Under the pieces are notes generated by a model. The model saw only the letters and a list, made by a program, of their open reading frames with translations. It searched no databases and had not been told where the DNA came from. The translations under genes and the position numbers were made by a program. Below are positions 41,332 to 48,922 of a stretch of DNA of 64,000 bases, in pieces (position 1 is the stretch's first letter; each line of letters begins with the position of its first letter). Origin of the DNA: JAFECT01 sp964432415 (lineage in GTDB: Bacteria; Pseudomonadota; Alphaproteobacteria; Caulobacterales; Caulobacteraceae); NCBI GenBank assembly GCA_964432415.1, contig CAYSNW010000013.1, positions 1-64,000 on the forward strand. Reading direction: 5' to 3'.

Positions 41332-42375
41332 TCAGCGCCCCGTGATCCGCTTCAGCACCCGCTCGACGTGCGGGATCGGCGTGTCAGGCACGATGCCGTG
41401 GCCGAGGTTGAACACCCACGGGCCCTGGCCCCAGGCCTCGAACAGGTCCTCCACCCGACGGTCCAGCGCCGCGCCGCCGGCCCTGAGCAGCAGGGGATCG
41501 AGCGCGCCCTGGATCGTCTTCGAGGCCTGGATCTCGCGCCCGAGCGCCAGCGGGCAGGAGGTGTCCAGCGCCACCGCCTGGACCGGAACCGCCGCGGCAT
41601 AGGTCCTGGCGTAGGCCATGGCCCCGCGCGGAAAGCCGATCAAGGGCAGGGTCACGCCCAGCTCGCGCAGGCGGGCGACCAGCTTCCGATGGGGCGCGGT
41701 CACCAGGCGGGCGAACAGGTCTTCCGGCAGGCCCTCGGCCCAGGATTCGAACAGCATCAGGGCCTGGGCGCCGGCCTTGGCCTGCATGGCCAGGTAGACG
41801 GCGGTGGCTTCGACCATCACCTCGAGCAGGGCGTCGATCCCTTCCGGATCGGCATAGGCGAAGCGCCGCGCGGCGGGCCGGTCCTCGCTCGCCTCGCCGT
41901 CCAGCATGTAAGTCATCACCGTCCAGGGGGCGCCGGCGAAGCCGATCAGGGCCCGCTCAGGCTCCAGCGCGGCGCGCACCCGCGACAGGGTTTCGCCCAC
42001 GTTCTTCAGCGCCTCGCCCGCGTTCGGGACCCGTTCGCGCATCCGCTCGATCGGAGGCAGGGCGCCAAGCCTGGGTCCCTCGCCAACCTCGAAACGAACT
42101 TCCTGGCCGAGGGCCTTGGGGATCAGCAGGATGTCGGCGAACACGATGGCCGCATCGAAGGGCAGCCGCCGCATGGGCTGCAGGGTCGCCTCCGCCGCCA
42201 TCTCGGGATTCAGGCAGAAGGACACGAAGTCCGGCGCCTGGGTCCTGAGCGCCCGGTACTCCGGCAGATAGCGGCCCGCCTGGCGCATGAACCAGACCGG
42301 CGGACGCTCGGACCGCTCGCCCTTGAGCACACGAATGAAAAACGGGTCTTCGGCGGAGGGGGGGAGCGGAGCCAT
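41332..42375 (-). CDS. hemE: uroporphyrinogen decarboxylase
   Basis: A 347-residue TIM-barrel enzyme from ATG 42375 (MAPLPPSAEDPFFIRVLKG), converting uroporphyrinogen III to coproporphyrinogen III. PPVWFMRQAGRYLPEYRALR is the substrate motif; VFADILLIPKALG and GFAGAPWTVMTYM follow. In Caulobacter hemE flanks the chromosomal origin and its promoters lie within it; the same layout is seen here, with the 438-bp non-coding origin starting right at its start codon. Confidence 0.97.
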   Translation of the reverse strand: MAPLPPSAEDPFFIRVLKGERSERPPVWFMRQAGRYLPEYRALRTQAPDFVSFCLNPEMAAEATLQPMRRLPFDAAIVFADILLIPKALGQEVRFEVGEGPRLGALPPIERMRERVPNAGEALKNVGETLSRVRAALEPERALIGFAGAPWTVMTYMLDGEASEDRPAARRFAYADPEGIDALLEVMVEATAVYLAMQAKAGAQALMLFESWAEGLPEDLFARLVTAPHRKLVARLRELGVTLPLIGFPRGAMAYARTYAAAVPVQAVALDTSCPLALGREIQASKTIQGALDPLLLRAGGAALDRRVEDLFEAWGQGPWVFNLGHGIVPDTPIPHVERVLKRITGR

Positions 42376-42542
42376 GGGCCGGGTCTTAGAGCGTCCTCCC
42401 ACACCCCCTCAATCCAAAATAAGAGAATCTTGAAAGTTAGAAGGGGTCAGTTGGAGGGGGGCGCCGCGGGGACAACGGCCTTGGTCCGGAGGCTGAGAGC
42501 CCTTGGCGCCTGCGGTCATCCAGATGGGGAAGGGCTCGGGAC

Positions 42543-42557
42543 TTATCCTGTGGATGG
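42543..42557. promoter_or_regulatory. overlapping DnaA-like boxes
   Basis: TTATCCTGT on plus and CCATCCACA on minus overlap (consensus TTATCCACA, 7 of 9 each). They lie 10 bp before the first CtrA box. A further weak match TCATCCAGA is at 42516-42524. Confidence 0.5.
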
Positions 42558-42566
42558 CGGGGATCG

Positions 42567-42581
42567 TTAACGAAGTCTTAG
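42567..42581. promoter_or_regulatory. CtrA box 1
   Basis: TTAA-CGAAGTC-TTAG, one mismatch from TTAA-N7-TTAA. Confidence 0.75.
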
Positions 42582-42587
42582 GAAAGA

Positions 42588-42602
42588 TTAAGGCTTTCCT
42601 AA
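42588..42602. promoter_or_regulatory. CtrA box 2
   Basis: TTAA-GGCTTTC-CTAA, one mismatch; 6 bp after box 1, so on nearly the same DNA face after two turns. Confidence 0.72.
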
Positions 42603-42628
42603 CGAGCTGCGCCGCGTCCTGGGCGCCG

Positions 42629-42643
42629 TTAACCTCTCGTTAG
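42629..42643. promoter_or_regulatory. CtrA box 3
   Basis: TTAA-CCTCTCG-TTAG, one mismatch. Confidence 0.72.
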
Positions 42644-42758
42644 GACTTTCCCCAGGGCAGCCTGCTGGCATCTGGGGCGCCCAAGGAATCGGGGATGAAA
42701 AGGTCGATTGGCGCCCGCTTCCCACGGGTGCGCTTTCAGGCGCGCCGCGCTAAGGAAG

Positions 42759-42767
42759 TTCTCCACA
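42759..42767 (+). promoter_or_regulatory. DnaA box
   Basis: TTCTCCACA, 8 of 9 match to TTATCCACA; right side of the origin, 47 bp before the PPDK-regulator gene. Confidence 0.55.
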
Positions 42768-42813
42768 TTCCGTCCCGCCCAAGCCCCCATCCGTCCACCG
42801 GGATCCCTCATCC

Positions 42814-43671
42814 ATGTCGCCGACCGGCAGCCCGCGCTTCGCGACCTACTTCCATGTGCACCTGGTCTCCGATTCCACCGGCGAGACCCTGAACGCCATG
42901 GCCAAGGCGGTGGTCGCCCGCTTCGACGGGGTGATCCCGATCGAGCACATCTATGCGCTGGTGCGCTCGCACAAGCAGCTGGAGCGGGTGCTGGAGGAGA
43001 TCGGCGCGGCACCCGGCGTGGTGCTGCACACCATCGTGGACAAGGAGCTGCGCACCGAGCTCGAGGAAGGCTGCCGCCGGCTGGACATGCCGACCATCGC
43101 CGCCCTCGATCCCCTGGTGGGCGCCCTGTCGCGCTATCTGGGCGCGGCGCTCTCGACCCGGGTGGGCGCCCAGCACGCGCTGGACCACGACTACTTCAAC
43201 CGGATGAAGGCGCTGGACTACGCCATCACCCACGACGACGGCCAGAACACCCACGAGCTGGAGGAGGCCGACATCGTCCTGGTCGGCGTCAGCCGCACGT
43301 CGAAGACCCCCACCTCCATCTATCTCGCCCACCGCGGCCTGAAGGCCGCCAATGTGCCGCTGGTGCCGGGGACCGAGCCGCCGGCCTCGCTCTACGAGCT
43401 GCGCGCGCCGCTGGTGGTGGGTCTGACCGTCTCGCCCGACCGGCTGATCCAGATCCGGCGCAATCGCCTACTCAGCCTGAAGGAAGACCGGGAGTCGACC
43501 TATATCGAGAACGATGCGGTGCGCGAGGAGACCATCCGCGCCCGCCGGCTGTTCGAGCGCCAGGGCTGGCCCACCATCGACGTCACCCGCCGCTCGGTCG
43601 AGGAGACCGCCGCCGCCGTGCTGAACCTGCTGAACGAAAAGCGCTCGGGCAAGATCGGGGTGCTGGTGTGA
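42814..43671 (+). CDS. ppsR: pyruvate, phosphate/water dikinase regulatory protein (DUF299)
   Basis: A 285-residue bifunctional kinase/pyrophosphorylase that switches PEP synthase or PPDK by ADP-dependent phosphorylation. YFHVHLVSDSTGETLN at the start and the P-loop-like GVSRTSKTPTSIYLAH at about residue 150, then ANVPLVPG, are diagnostic. It is the counterpart of the first gene right of Cori in Caulobacter (RP001). The stop overlaps maf by 4 bp. Confidence 0.95.
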   Translation: MSPTGSPRFATYFHVHLVSDSTGETLNAMAKAVVARFDGVIPIEHIYALVRSHKQLERVLEEIGAAPGVVLHTIVDKELRTELEEGCRRLDMPTIAALDPLVGALSRYLGAALSTRVGAQHALDHDYFNRMKALDYAITHDDGQNTHELEEADIVLVGVSRTSKTPTSIYLAHRGLKAANVPLVPGTEPPASLYELRAPLVVGLTVSPDRLIQIRRNRLLSLKEDRESTYIENDAVREETIRARRLFERQGWPTIDVTRRSVEETAAAVLNLLNEKRSGKIGVLV

Positions 43672-44273
43672 GCCGCACCGCCCTGCCCCTGGTCCTGGCC
43701 TCGCGCAGCGCCGCCCGCGCGGCGGTGCTGAAAGGCGCGGGCGTGGTCTTCACCGCTGTCGACGCCGGCGTTGACGAGGATGTGCTCAAGCACGGCCTGC
43801 TCGGCCGCCACGCCTCGCCGCTGGAGATCGCGCGGGTGCTGGCGGAGGAAAAGGCCAAGGCGGGATCGCTGAAGCACGCGGGGCGGGTCATCGGCGCCGA
43901 CCAGACTCTCGACCTCGACGGCCGGCTGATCGACAAGGCGCCGGACCTCGCGGCGGCGCGCGCGCGTCTGCTCGAGCTGCGCGGACGGGTCCATCATTTG
44001 CACTCGGGCCTGGCGGTGGCGGAGGCGGGGGAAATCTTGCTCAGCCTGGTCGAGAGCGCGCGGTTGAAGGTGCGCGACTTCTCCGACGCCTGGCTGGACG
44101 GCTACCTGGAGCGCAACGGCGCGGAGATCCTGGGCTCGGTCGGCTGCTACCAGCTGGAGGGCGAGGGCGCCCAGCTGTTCGAGTCCATCGAGGGCGACTA
44201 CTTCACCATCCTGGGCCTGCCGCTGTTGTCGCTGCTGGCTTTCCTGCGCCGCGAAGGCGCTGTCACCGCATGA
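43668..44273 (+). CDS. maf: Maf family nucleotide pyrophosphatase
   Basis: A 201-residue Maf protein from GTG 43668 (MSRTALPLVLASRSAARAAVL). VIGADQTLDLDGRLIDKA carries the catalytic aspartate; VGCYQLEGEGAQLFESIEGD and FTILGLPLLSLLAFL are the C-terminal motifs. Maf enzymes hydrolyse non-canonical or modified nucleotides such as dTTP, UTP or m7GTP. In an operon with ppsR, aroE and coaE, all with 4-bp overlaps. Confidence 0.94.
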   Translation: MSRTALPLVLASRSAARAAVLKGAGVVFTAVDAGVDEDVLKHGLLGRHASPLEIARVLAEEKAKAGSLKHAGRVIGADQTLDLDGRLIDKAPDLAAARARLLELRGRVHHLHSGLAVAEAGEILLSLVESARLKVRDFSDAWLDGYLERNGAEILGSVGCYQLEGEGAQLFESIEGDYFTILGLPLLSLLAFLRREGAVTA

Positions 44274-45124
44274 GCGACGACCGCCCCCTGATCACCGGCG
44301 CGGCGCGGGTCGGCGGCATTGTCGGCCGGCCGATCGCCCATTCGCTCAGCCCGGTTCTGCACAACGCCTGGATTGCGGCGGCGGGGATCGATGCGGCCTA
44401 CGTCCCCTTCGCCTGCCCGGACGAGGGCTTCGAGCGCTTCATCCGCGGCCTTCGCGGCGGGACCATCGCGGGACTGAACGTCACCGCCCCCTTCAAGGAA
44501 CGCGCCCTGGCCCTGGCCGACGAGGCTGACGAGATCGCCCGCGCCGCCGGTTCGGCCAACCTGCTGCTGTTCGACGCGGACGGGGGCATTGAAGCCCGCT
44601 CCACCGACGGCTACGGCCTGATCGAGGCCTTCGCGGAACAGGCGCCGGAGTTGGATCTGGCCTCAGGGCCGGTAGCCATCCTGGGCGCCGGCGGGGCCGC
44701 CCGTGCGGCCGCGGCCGCCCTGCTCGACCGGGGCGCGCCGGAGGTCCGGGTGCTGAACCGCACCGCGGCCCGGGCGGAGGAGCTGGTCTTCGCCCTGAAG
44801 TCCGACGGCCTCACCGCCCATGCCCTCTCCGACGCACCGGCGATCTTCGCCGACACCCGCGCGGTGATCAACGCCGCCGCCGGCGGACCCCTGCCGCCGC
44901 TGGAAGCCCTGCCCGAGGACGCCGTGGTCATGGACATGACCTACCGGCCGCTGGACACGGCCCTGATCCTGGCCGCCAAGGCTCGTGGCCTGCGCACGGT
45001 TGATGGTCTGTCAATGTTGATCCATCAGGCGCGGCCCTCCTTCGCCGCCATCTTCGGCATCGCCCCGCCGCCCCGGCCCAATGTGCGCATCCGCGCGCTG
45101 ACGGCCATGGAGCGGGCGGGATGA
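44270..45124 (+). CDS. aroE: shikimate dehydrogenase
   Basis: A 284-residue NADP-dependent enzyme of the shikimate pathway. GRPIAHSLSPVLHNAW binds shikimate, LNVTAPFKERAL has the catalytic lysine, and AILGAGGAARAAAAAL the NADP-binding glycines, followed by VLNRTAARAEEL with the NADP-selective NRT. VDGLSMLIHQA is the last substrate motif. Overlaps maf and coaE by 4 bp each. Confidence 0.96.
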   Translation: MSDDRPLITGAARVGGIVGRPIAHSLSPVLHNAWIAAAGIDAAYVPFACPDEGFERFIRGLRGGTIAGLNVTAPFKERALALADEADEIARAAGSANLLLFDADGGIEARSTDGYGLIEAFAEQAPELDLASGPVAILGAGGAARAAAAALLDRGAPEVRVLNRTAARAEELVFALKSDGLTAHALSDAPAIFADTRAVINAAAGGPLPPLEALPEDAVVMDMTYRPLDTALILAAKARGLRTVDGLSMLIHQARPSFAAIFGIAPPPRPNVRIRALTAMERAG

Positions 45125-45765
45125 TCGTCGTCGGTCTCACCGGCTCGATCGGCATGGGCAAGTCCGAGACGGCGCGCCTGTTCGCCGAGGCCGGGGCGCC
45201 GGTCTGGAACGCCGATCAGGCCGTGCACCAGCTCTACGCAAAAGGCGGAGCAGCTGTGGCGCCCATCCGCGCGGCCTTCCCCGGCGCGGTCTCCGGCGGC
45301 GAGGTCGATCGCGCCAGGCTCTCGGCGATGCTGCAGGCCGCCCCCGAAGGGTTCGGCCGGCTGGAGGCCATCGTCCACCCCCTGGTCGCCCACGACCGCA
45401 CGGAATTCCTGGAACGGGCACGGGCGGATGAGCCGCCGGTGGTGGTGCTGGACGTGCCCCTGCTGTTCGAGACCGGGGCCGACGCCATGGTCGATGTGGT
45501 GGTGGTAGCCAGCGCCCCGGAAGCGGTGCAGCGCGAGCGGGTCCTGGCCCGCCCCGGCATGGATCCGGCCAAGTTCGAGGCGATCACGTCCCGCCAGGTC
45601 CCCGACGCGATCAAGCGCATCAAGGCCGACTTCATCGTCGACACTTCGAAGGGGATCGGGGACGCCCGCGACCAGGTCGGACGTATCCTCAAGGAATTGA
45701 GCGATCCGGGCTATCGGCCGCGCCCCCGGGGTCTGGACCGGCTGCACGAAGCGCCGCAAGACTGA
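45121..45765 (+). CDS. coaE: dephospho-CoA kinase
   Basis: A 214-residue kinase for the last step of CoA synthesis. P-loop GLTGSIGMGKSETA at residues 5-18; NADQAVHQLY with the substrate Asp; DVPLLFETGAD. Length is normal. Starts on the ATGA overlap with aroE and is followed 3 bp later by dnaQ. Confidence 0.96.
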   Translation: MIVVGLTGSIGMGKSETARLFAEAGAPVWNADQAVHQLYAKGGAAVAPIRAAFPGAVSGGEVDRARLSAMLQAAPEGFGRLEAIVHPLVAHDRTEFLERARADEPPVVVLDVPLLFETGADAMVDVVVVASAPEAVQRERVLARPGMDPAKFEAITSRQVPDAIKRIKADFIVDTSKGIGDARDQVGRILKELSDPGYRPRPRGLDRLHEAPQD

Positions 45766-45768
45766 AGC

Positions 45769-46497
45769 ATGGCGCGCGAAATCGTTCTCGACACCGAAAC
45801 CACAGGCCTCGACTGGGCCAAGGGCCACCGGCTGATCGAAATCGGCTGCGTCGAGATCGAGGACCTGCTGCCCACCGGGCGGACCTTCCACCGGCTGATC
45901 CACCCCGAACGCCTGATCGACCCGGACGCCATCCGGGTGCACGGCATCACCGACGACATGGTCAAGGGTAGGCCGCGCTTTCCCGAGCTGGTCGCCGAGC
46001 TGATGGACTTCGTCGGCGACGCGCCGATCGTGGCCCACAACGCCGCCTTCGACCGCGGCTTCGTCAATTTCGAGCTGGAGCGCGCCGGCCATCCGGTGCT
46101 GCACGAACCACGCTGGATCGACACCCTGCAGCTGGCCCAGAAGCGCTTTCCGGGCATGTACAATTCGCTCGATGCGCTGTGCAAACGCTTCAAGATCTCG
46201 CTGGCCGAGCGCGAAAAGCACGGCGCCCTGATCGACGCCCGCCTGCTGGCCTCGGTCTACCTGGAACTGCGCGGCGGCAAGGAGCGGGGCCTGGACCTTA
46301 CCGTATCGGTCGCTCGCACGGTGGCGGGGCCGGTGGCGGCGGTTCAGGCCTATGGCGCGCGCCCGCGCCCGCTGGCGGCCCACTCCACGGCGGAAGAACG
46401 CGAGGCGCACGCCGCCTTCATCGCCAAGGCCCTGAAGGGCAAGGCGATCTGGAACGATCTTCTGAAGGAAGGGTCAGGCGCCCCGGAGGCCGCCTGA
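45769..46497 (+). CDS. dnaQ: DNA polymerase III subunit epsilon
   Basis: A 242-residue proofreading 3'-5' exonuclease of the DEDDh type. Exo I EIVLDTETTGLDW (Asp/Glu), Exo II VAHNAAFDRGFVN, Exo III KHGALIDARLLASVY (His/Asp). IRVHGITDDMVKGRP is conserved in DnaQ. The C-terminal tail mediates binding to the alpha subunit. Convergent with secB, 8 bp apart. Confidence 0.96.
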   Translation: MAREIVLDTETTGLDWAKGHRLIEIGCVEIEDLLPTGRTFHRLIHPERLIDPDAIRVHGITDDMVKGRPRFPELVAELMDFVGDAPIVAHNAAFDRGFVNFELERAGHPVLHEPRWIDTLQLAQKRFPGMYNSLDALCKRFKISLAEREKHGALIDARLLASVYLELRGGKERGLDLTVSVARTVAGPVAAVQAYGARPRPLAAHSTAEEREAHAAFIAKALKGKAIWNDLLKEGSGAPEAA

Positions 46498-46505
46498 GGC
46501 CCGGA

Positions 46506-46997
46506 TCAGGCGTTGCCGATCTGGCTCGAGCCTTCGCCCTGGGCGCGGCGGGCGGCGTAGATGGCGCCGAAGTCGATCGGCTCCATCAGGAAGGGCGGGT
46601 AGAAGCCGCCGTCAGCCGAGCAGGCCGCGATGATCTGGCGCGCGAACGGGAACAGGTAGCGCGGCGCCTCGACCAGCAGCATGGGCTCCAGCTGATCTTC
46701 CGGCACGCCCACCACATGGAACAGGCCGCCGTAGACCAGCTCGACCTGGAACAGGGCGCCGTCGGCGACGCTGGCTTTGACCGAAAGCTGCATGTCGACT
46801 TCGAACAGGCCGTCGGCGCGGCCCTTGGCGTTCATCTCCACGCCCAGTTCGATCTCCGGCTTGCCCTCGATGCGCAGGGATTCCGGCGCGCGCGGGTTCT
46901 CGAAGGACAGGTCGCGGACGTATTGCGCCAGCACGCGGAAGGCGGGCCCTTCGGGCTCCTGGCCGTTGACGCTCTCGGGTCCGGCGACGTCGGTCAT
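46506..46997 (-). CDS. secB: protein-export chaperone SecB
   Basis: A 163-residue tetrameric chaperone. FRVLAQYVRDLSFENPRAPE is the first strand-rich block, EIELGVEMNAKGRADGLFEVD and the HVVGVPEDQLEPMLLVEAPRY helix follow, then FPFARQIIAACSADGGFYPPF. It holds preproteins unfolded and hands them to SecA. The gene is divergent from timA across a 182-bp region that contains a large dyad. Confidence 0.95.
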   Translation of the reverse strand: MTDVAGPESVNGQEPEGPAFRVLAQYVRDLSFENPRAPESLRIEGKPEIELGVEMNAKGRADGLFEVDMQLSVKASVADGALFQVELVYGGLFHVVGVPEDQLEPMLLVEAPRYLFPFARQIIAACSADGGFYPPFLMEPIDFGAIYAARRAQGEGSSQIGNA

Positions 46998-47121
46998 CTC
47001 GAAAATCTCCCCACGGCCGCGGCTCGGCGGTCTCTCAATATAGGAGCGGCGCTGCTATCACGCCGCCCCCGGGCGCGCAACGCGGCTGATCGGGCGCAAC
47101 TTGCGCCTGTCCCTGCGTGCG

Positions 47122-47143
47122 CGACGCACTATATTGTGCGTCG
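47122..47143. promoter_or_regulatory. 22-bp dyad in the secB-timA intergenic region
   Basis: CGACGCAC-TATATT-GTGCGTCG: perfect 8-bp arms flanking a TATATT that could be a -10 element for timA, whose start is 37 bp downstream. Looks like an operator that hides the promoter, or a hairpin leader. Confidence 0.45.
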
Positions 47144-47179
47144 GGGCGCAACCCCAATGGCGAGACCTCAAGCACCCCC

Positions 47180-47800
47180 ATGTCGCCCGAACTGACTTCC
47201 ACCCTCTTTACCGTGATCTTCGCCGTCATCGCCGCGGTGGTGCTGTTCCAGCTCTACAACGTGCTCGGCCGTCGCGTCGGTCGCCAGCCTGAGGATGTCG
47301 CCGCCGAACGGGCGGCGGCCGGAGAGCCCGAAGCCCCCGAGGTCCGCGACACCGCCCCCGCCGACGCCGGCGGGGTCGCCCAGCTCAAGGCCCGCGAACC
47401 GGGCTTCGAGGTCGGCAAGTTCCTCGACGGAGCCCGCCAGGCCTACGAGACCATCGTCAAGGCCTTCGCCGCCGGCGACCGTGATGCGCTGAAGCCCCTG
47501 CTGGCCGCGGCCGTCGACCAGTCCTTCGAAGCCGCCATCGCCGCGCGCGAGGCGGAGGGCCGCAGCCAGTCGACCGAATTCCTGCACGGCCCCCGCGCCG
47601 ATCTCGACCGCATCGAGCTCGACGGCGATTTCGCCCGCGCCCGCGTGCGTTTCCTGGCCGAACTGCGCACCCGCTCCAAGGGGCCCGAGGGCGAGGCGGT
47701 GGACGACCGCCGCACGGCCGAGGTCTGGACCTTCGAACGCAAGCTCGGCGACAGCGATCCCAACTGGCTGCTGGCCCGGGTGGAGGCCGCGGAGGCGTGA
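47180..47800 (+). CDS. timA: Tim44/TimA family adaptor protein
   Basis: A 206-residue protein from ATG 47180 with an N-terminal membrane anchor (residues 8-26, TLFTVIFAVIAAVVLFQLY), a charged Ala/Pro linker and a Tim44-like domain (FEVGKFLDGARQAYETIVKAF, then a C-terminal beta sheet). In Caulobacter a related protein (TimA) interacts with respiratory and membrane partners; Tim44 in mitochondria recruits Hsp70. The stop overlaps mltA by 4 bp. Confidence 0.88.
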   Translation: MSPELTSTLFTVIFAVIAAVVLFQLYNVLGRRVGRQPEDVAAERAAAGEPEAPEVRDTAPADAGGVAQLKAREPGFEVGKFLDGARQAYETIVKAFAAGDRDALKPLLAAAVDQSFEAAIAAREAEGRSQSTEFLHGPRADLDRIELDGDFARARVRFLAELRTRSKGPEGEAVDDRRTAEVWTFERKLGDSDPNWLLARVEAAEA

Positions 47801-48912
47801 GCGTCCGCGGTTTCGCCCTGCGCGCCGCCGCGACCCTGGTCCTGCTGATCCCGGCCGCCTGCGCCACCGCCCCGCGCGAACCGGCGCGACCGGGCCTGCC
47901 CTCGATCCCGTCCCACGCCATCATTCCCCAGCGGCCCACGGTTCAGCCCGCGCCGCCGCCGGCGCCGATCGTCTCGCCGGCCGCCCTGCCGGGCTGGGCG
48001 TCAGAGGATCATCTGGCGGCGCTGAAGGCCTACCGGGCCGGCTGCAGGGCGGCGAACGAACCCGCGGCGGCGCGGACTTGCCAGGCGGCGCACGCGCTCG
48101 CGGCGCCCGACGCGGCCGCGGCCCGCGCCTTCTTCGAGCATGAATTCACGGTCGAGACCGTGGGCGAGAACGGCCTGCTCACCGGCTATTTCGCGCCGGA
48201 ATACGAGGCGCGCATGGCGCCGGACGAGATCTTCTCCGCCCCGGTGCGGCCCAGGCCCCCCGAACTGAAGCGGGGGCCCGACGGCCGCTTCGAACCCTGG
48301 CTGGAGCGCGCCGAGATCGAACGCTCCGAAGGCCCGGCCCTGGCTTTCATGCGCCCCGAGGATCTGTTCTTCATGCAGATCCAGGGCTCGGGTTATCTCG
48401 ACTTTCCCGACGGCCGACGCCTGCGCGCGGCCTACGCCGCCGACAATGGCCGGCCCTTCGTGGGCATCGCCCTGACCCTGACCAGGTCCGGCGCCCTTCC
48501 GGCCGGCGCCACCTCGGGCGAGCGCATCCGCGCCTGGCTGGCCGAGCACCGCGGCCCTGAGGCCCAGGCGGTGACCGACACCGATCCGCGCTACATCTTC
48601 TTCGCCCTCGGTGAAGACGACGGCGGCCAGCCGGCCGGCGCCGCGGGCGTGCCCCTGCCGCCCGGACGCTCCGGCGCGGTCGACCCGCGCTTCCACGCCT
48701 GGGGCGACCTGCTGTGGATCGCCTCCGATGGCGGCGACCTGGACGGCGCCCGGCCGGGCTACCACCGTCTGGTGCTGGCGCTGGACCGCGGCGGCGCCAT
48801 CCAGGGACCGGCGCGACTCGATCTCTACCTCGGCCGCGGACCCCAGGCGGGTCTGGAGGCCGGACGCATCAAGCAGCCGCTGAGACTCTACCGGCTGAAA
48901 CCCCGTGATTGA
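47797..48912 (+). CDS. mltA: membrane-bound lytic murein transglycosylase A
   Basis: A 371-residue periplasmic protein starting at GTG 47797, with an N-terminal hydrophobic signal ending in PAACATA, possibly lipidated. The barrel domain has LLTGYFAPEYEARMAP and PEDLFFMQIQGSGYLDFPDG; the 3D domain FHAWGDLLWIASDGGDLD near the end contains the catalytic aspartate of MltA. It cuts peptidoglycan glycan strands to anhydro sugars. The next gene starts just after it. Confidence 0.93.
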   Translation: MSVRGFALRAAATLVLLIPAACATAPREPARPGLPSIPSHAIIPQRPTVQPAPPPAPIVSPAALPGWASEDHLAALKAYRAGCRAANEPAAARTCQAAHALAAPDAAAARAFFEHEFTVETVGENGLLTGYFAPEYEARMAPDEIFSAPVRPRPPELKRGPDGRFEPWLERAEIERSEGPALAFMRPEDLFFMQIQGSGYLDFPDGRRLRAAYAADNGRPFVGIALTLTRSGALPAGATSGERIRAWLAEHRGPEAQAVTDTDPRYIFFALGEDDGGQPAGAAGVPLPPGRSGAVDPRFHAWGDLLWIASDGGDLDGARPGYHRLVLALDRGGAIQGPARLDLYLGRGPQAGLEAGRIKQPLRLYRLKPRD

Positions 48913-48922
48913 GGCGAACCGC

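Larger units (their letters stand above)
42376..42813. other. chromosomal replication origin (Cori-like)
   Basis: 438 bp without genes between hemE and the PPDK-regulator gene, the exact place of Cori in Caulobacter. It contains an AT-rich tract (about 42411-42441), three CtrA-type boxes, near-consensus DnaA boxes, and two CcrM methylation sites GANTC (42425 and 42686). Gene orientation switches here from minus to plus. CtrA would repress initiation by competing with DnaA, as is known in Caulobacter. Confidence 0.9.

Noticed and set aside
47797..47870. MltA as a definite lipoprotein
   Set aside because: The sequence before the cysteine is PAAC, not a good lipobox; a cleaved signal peptide is equally possible.
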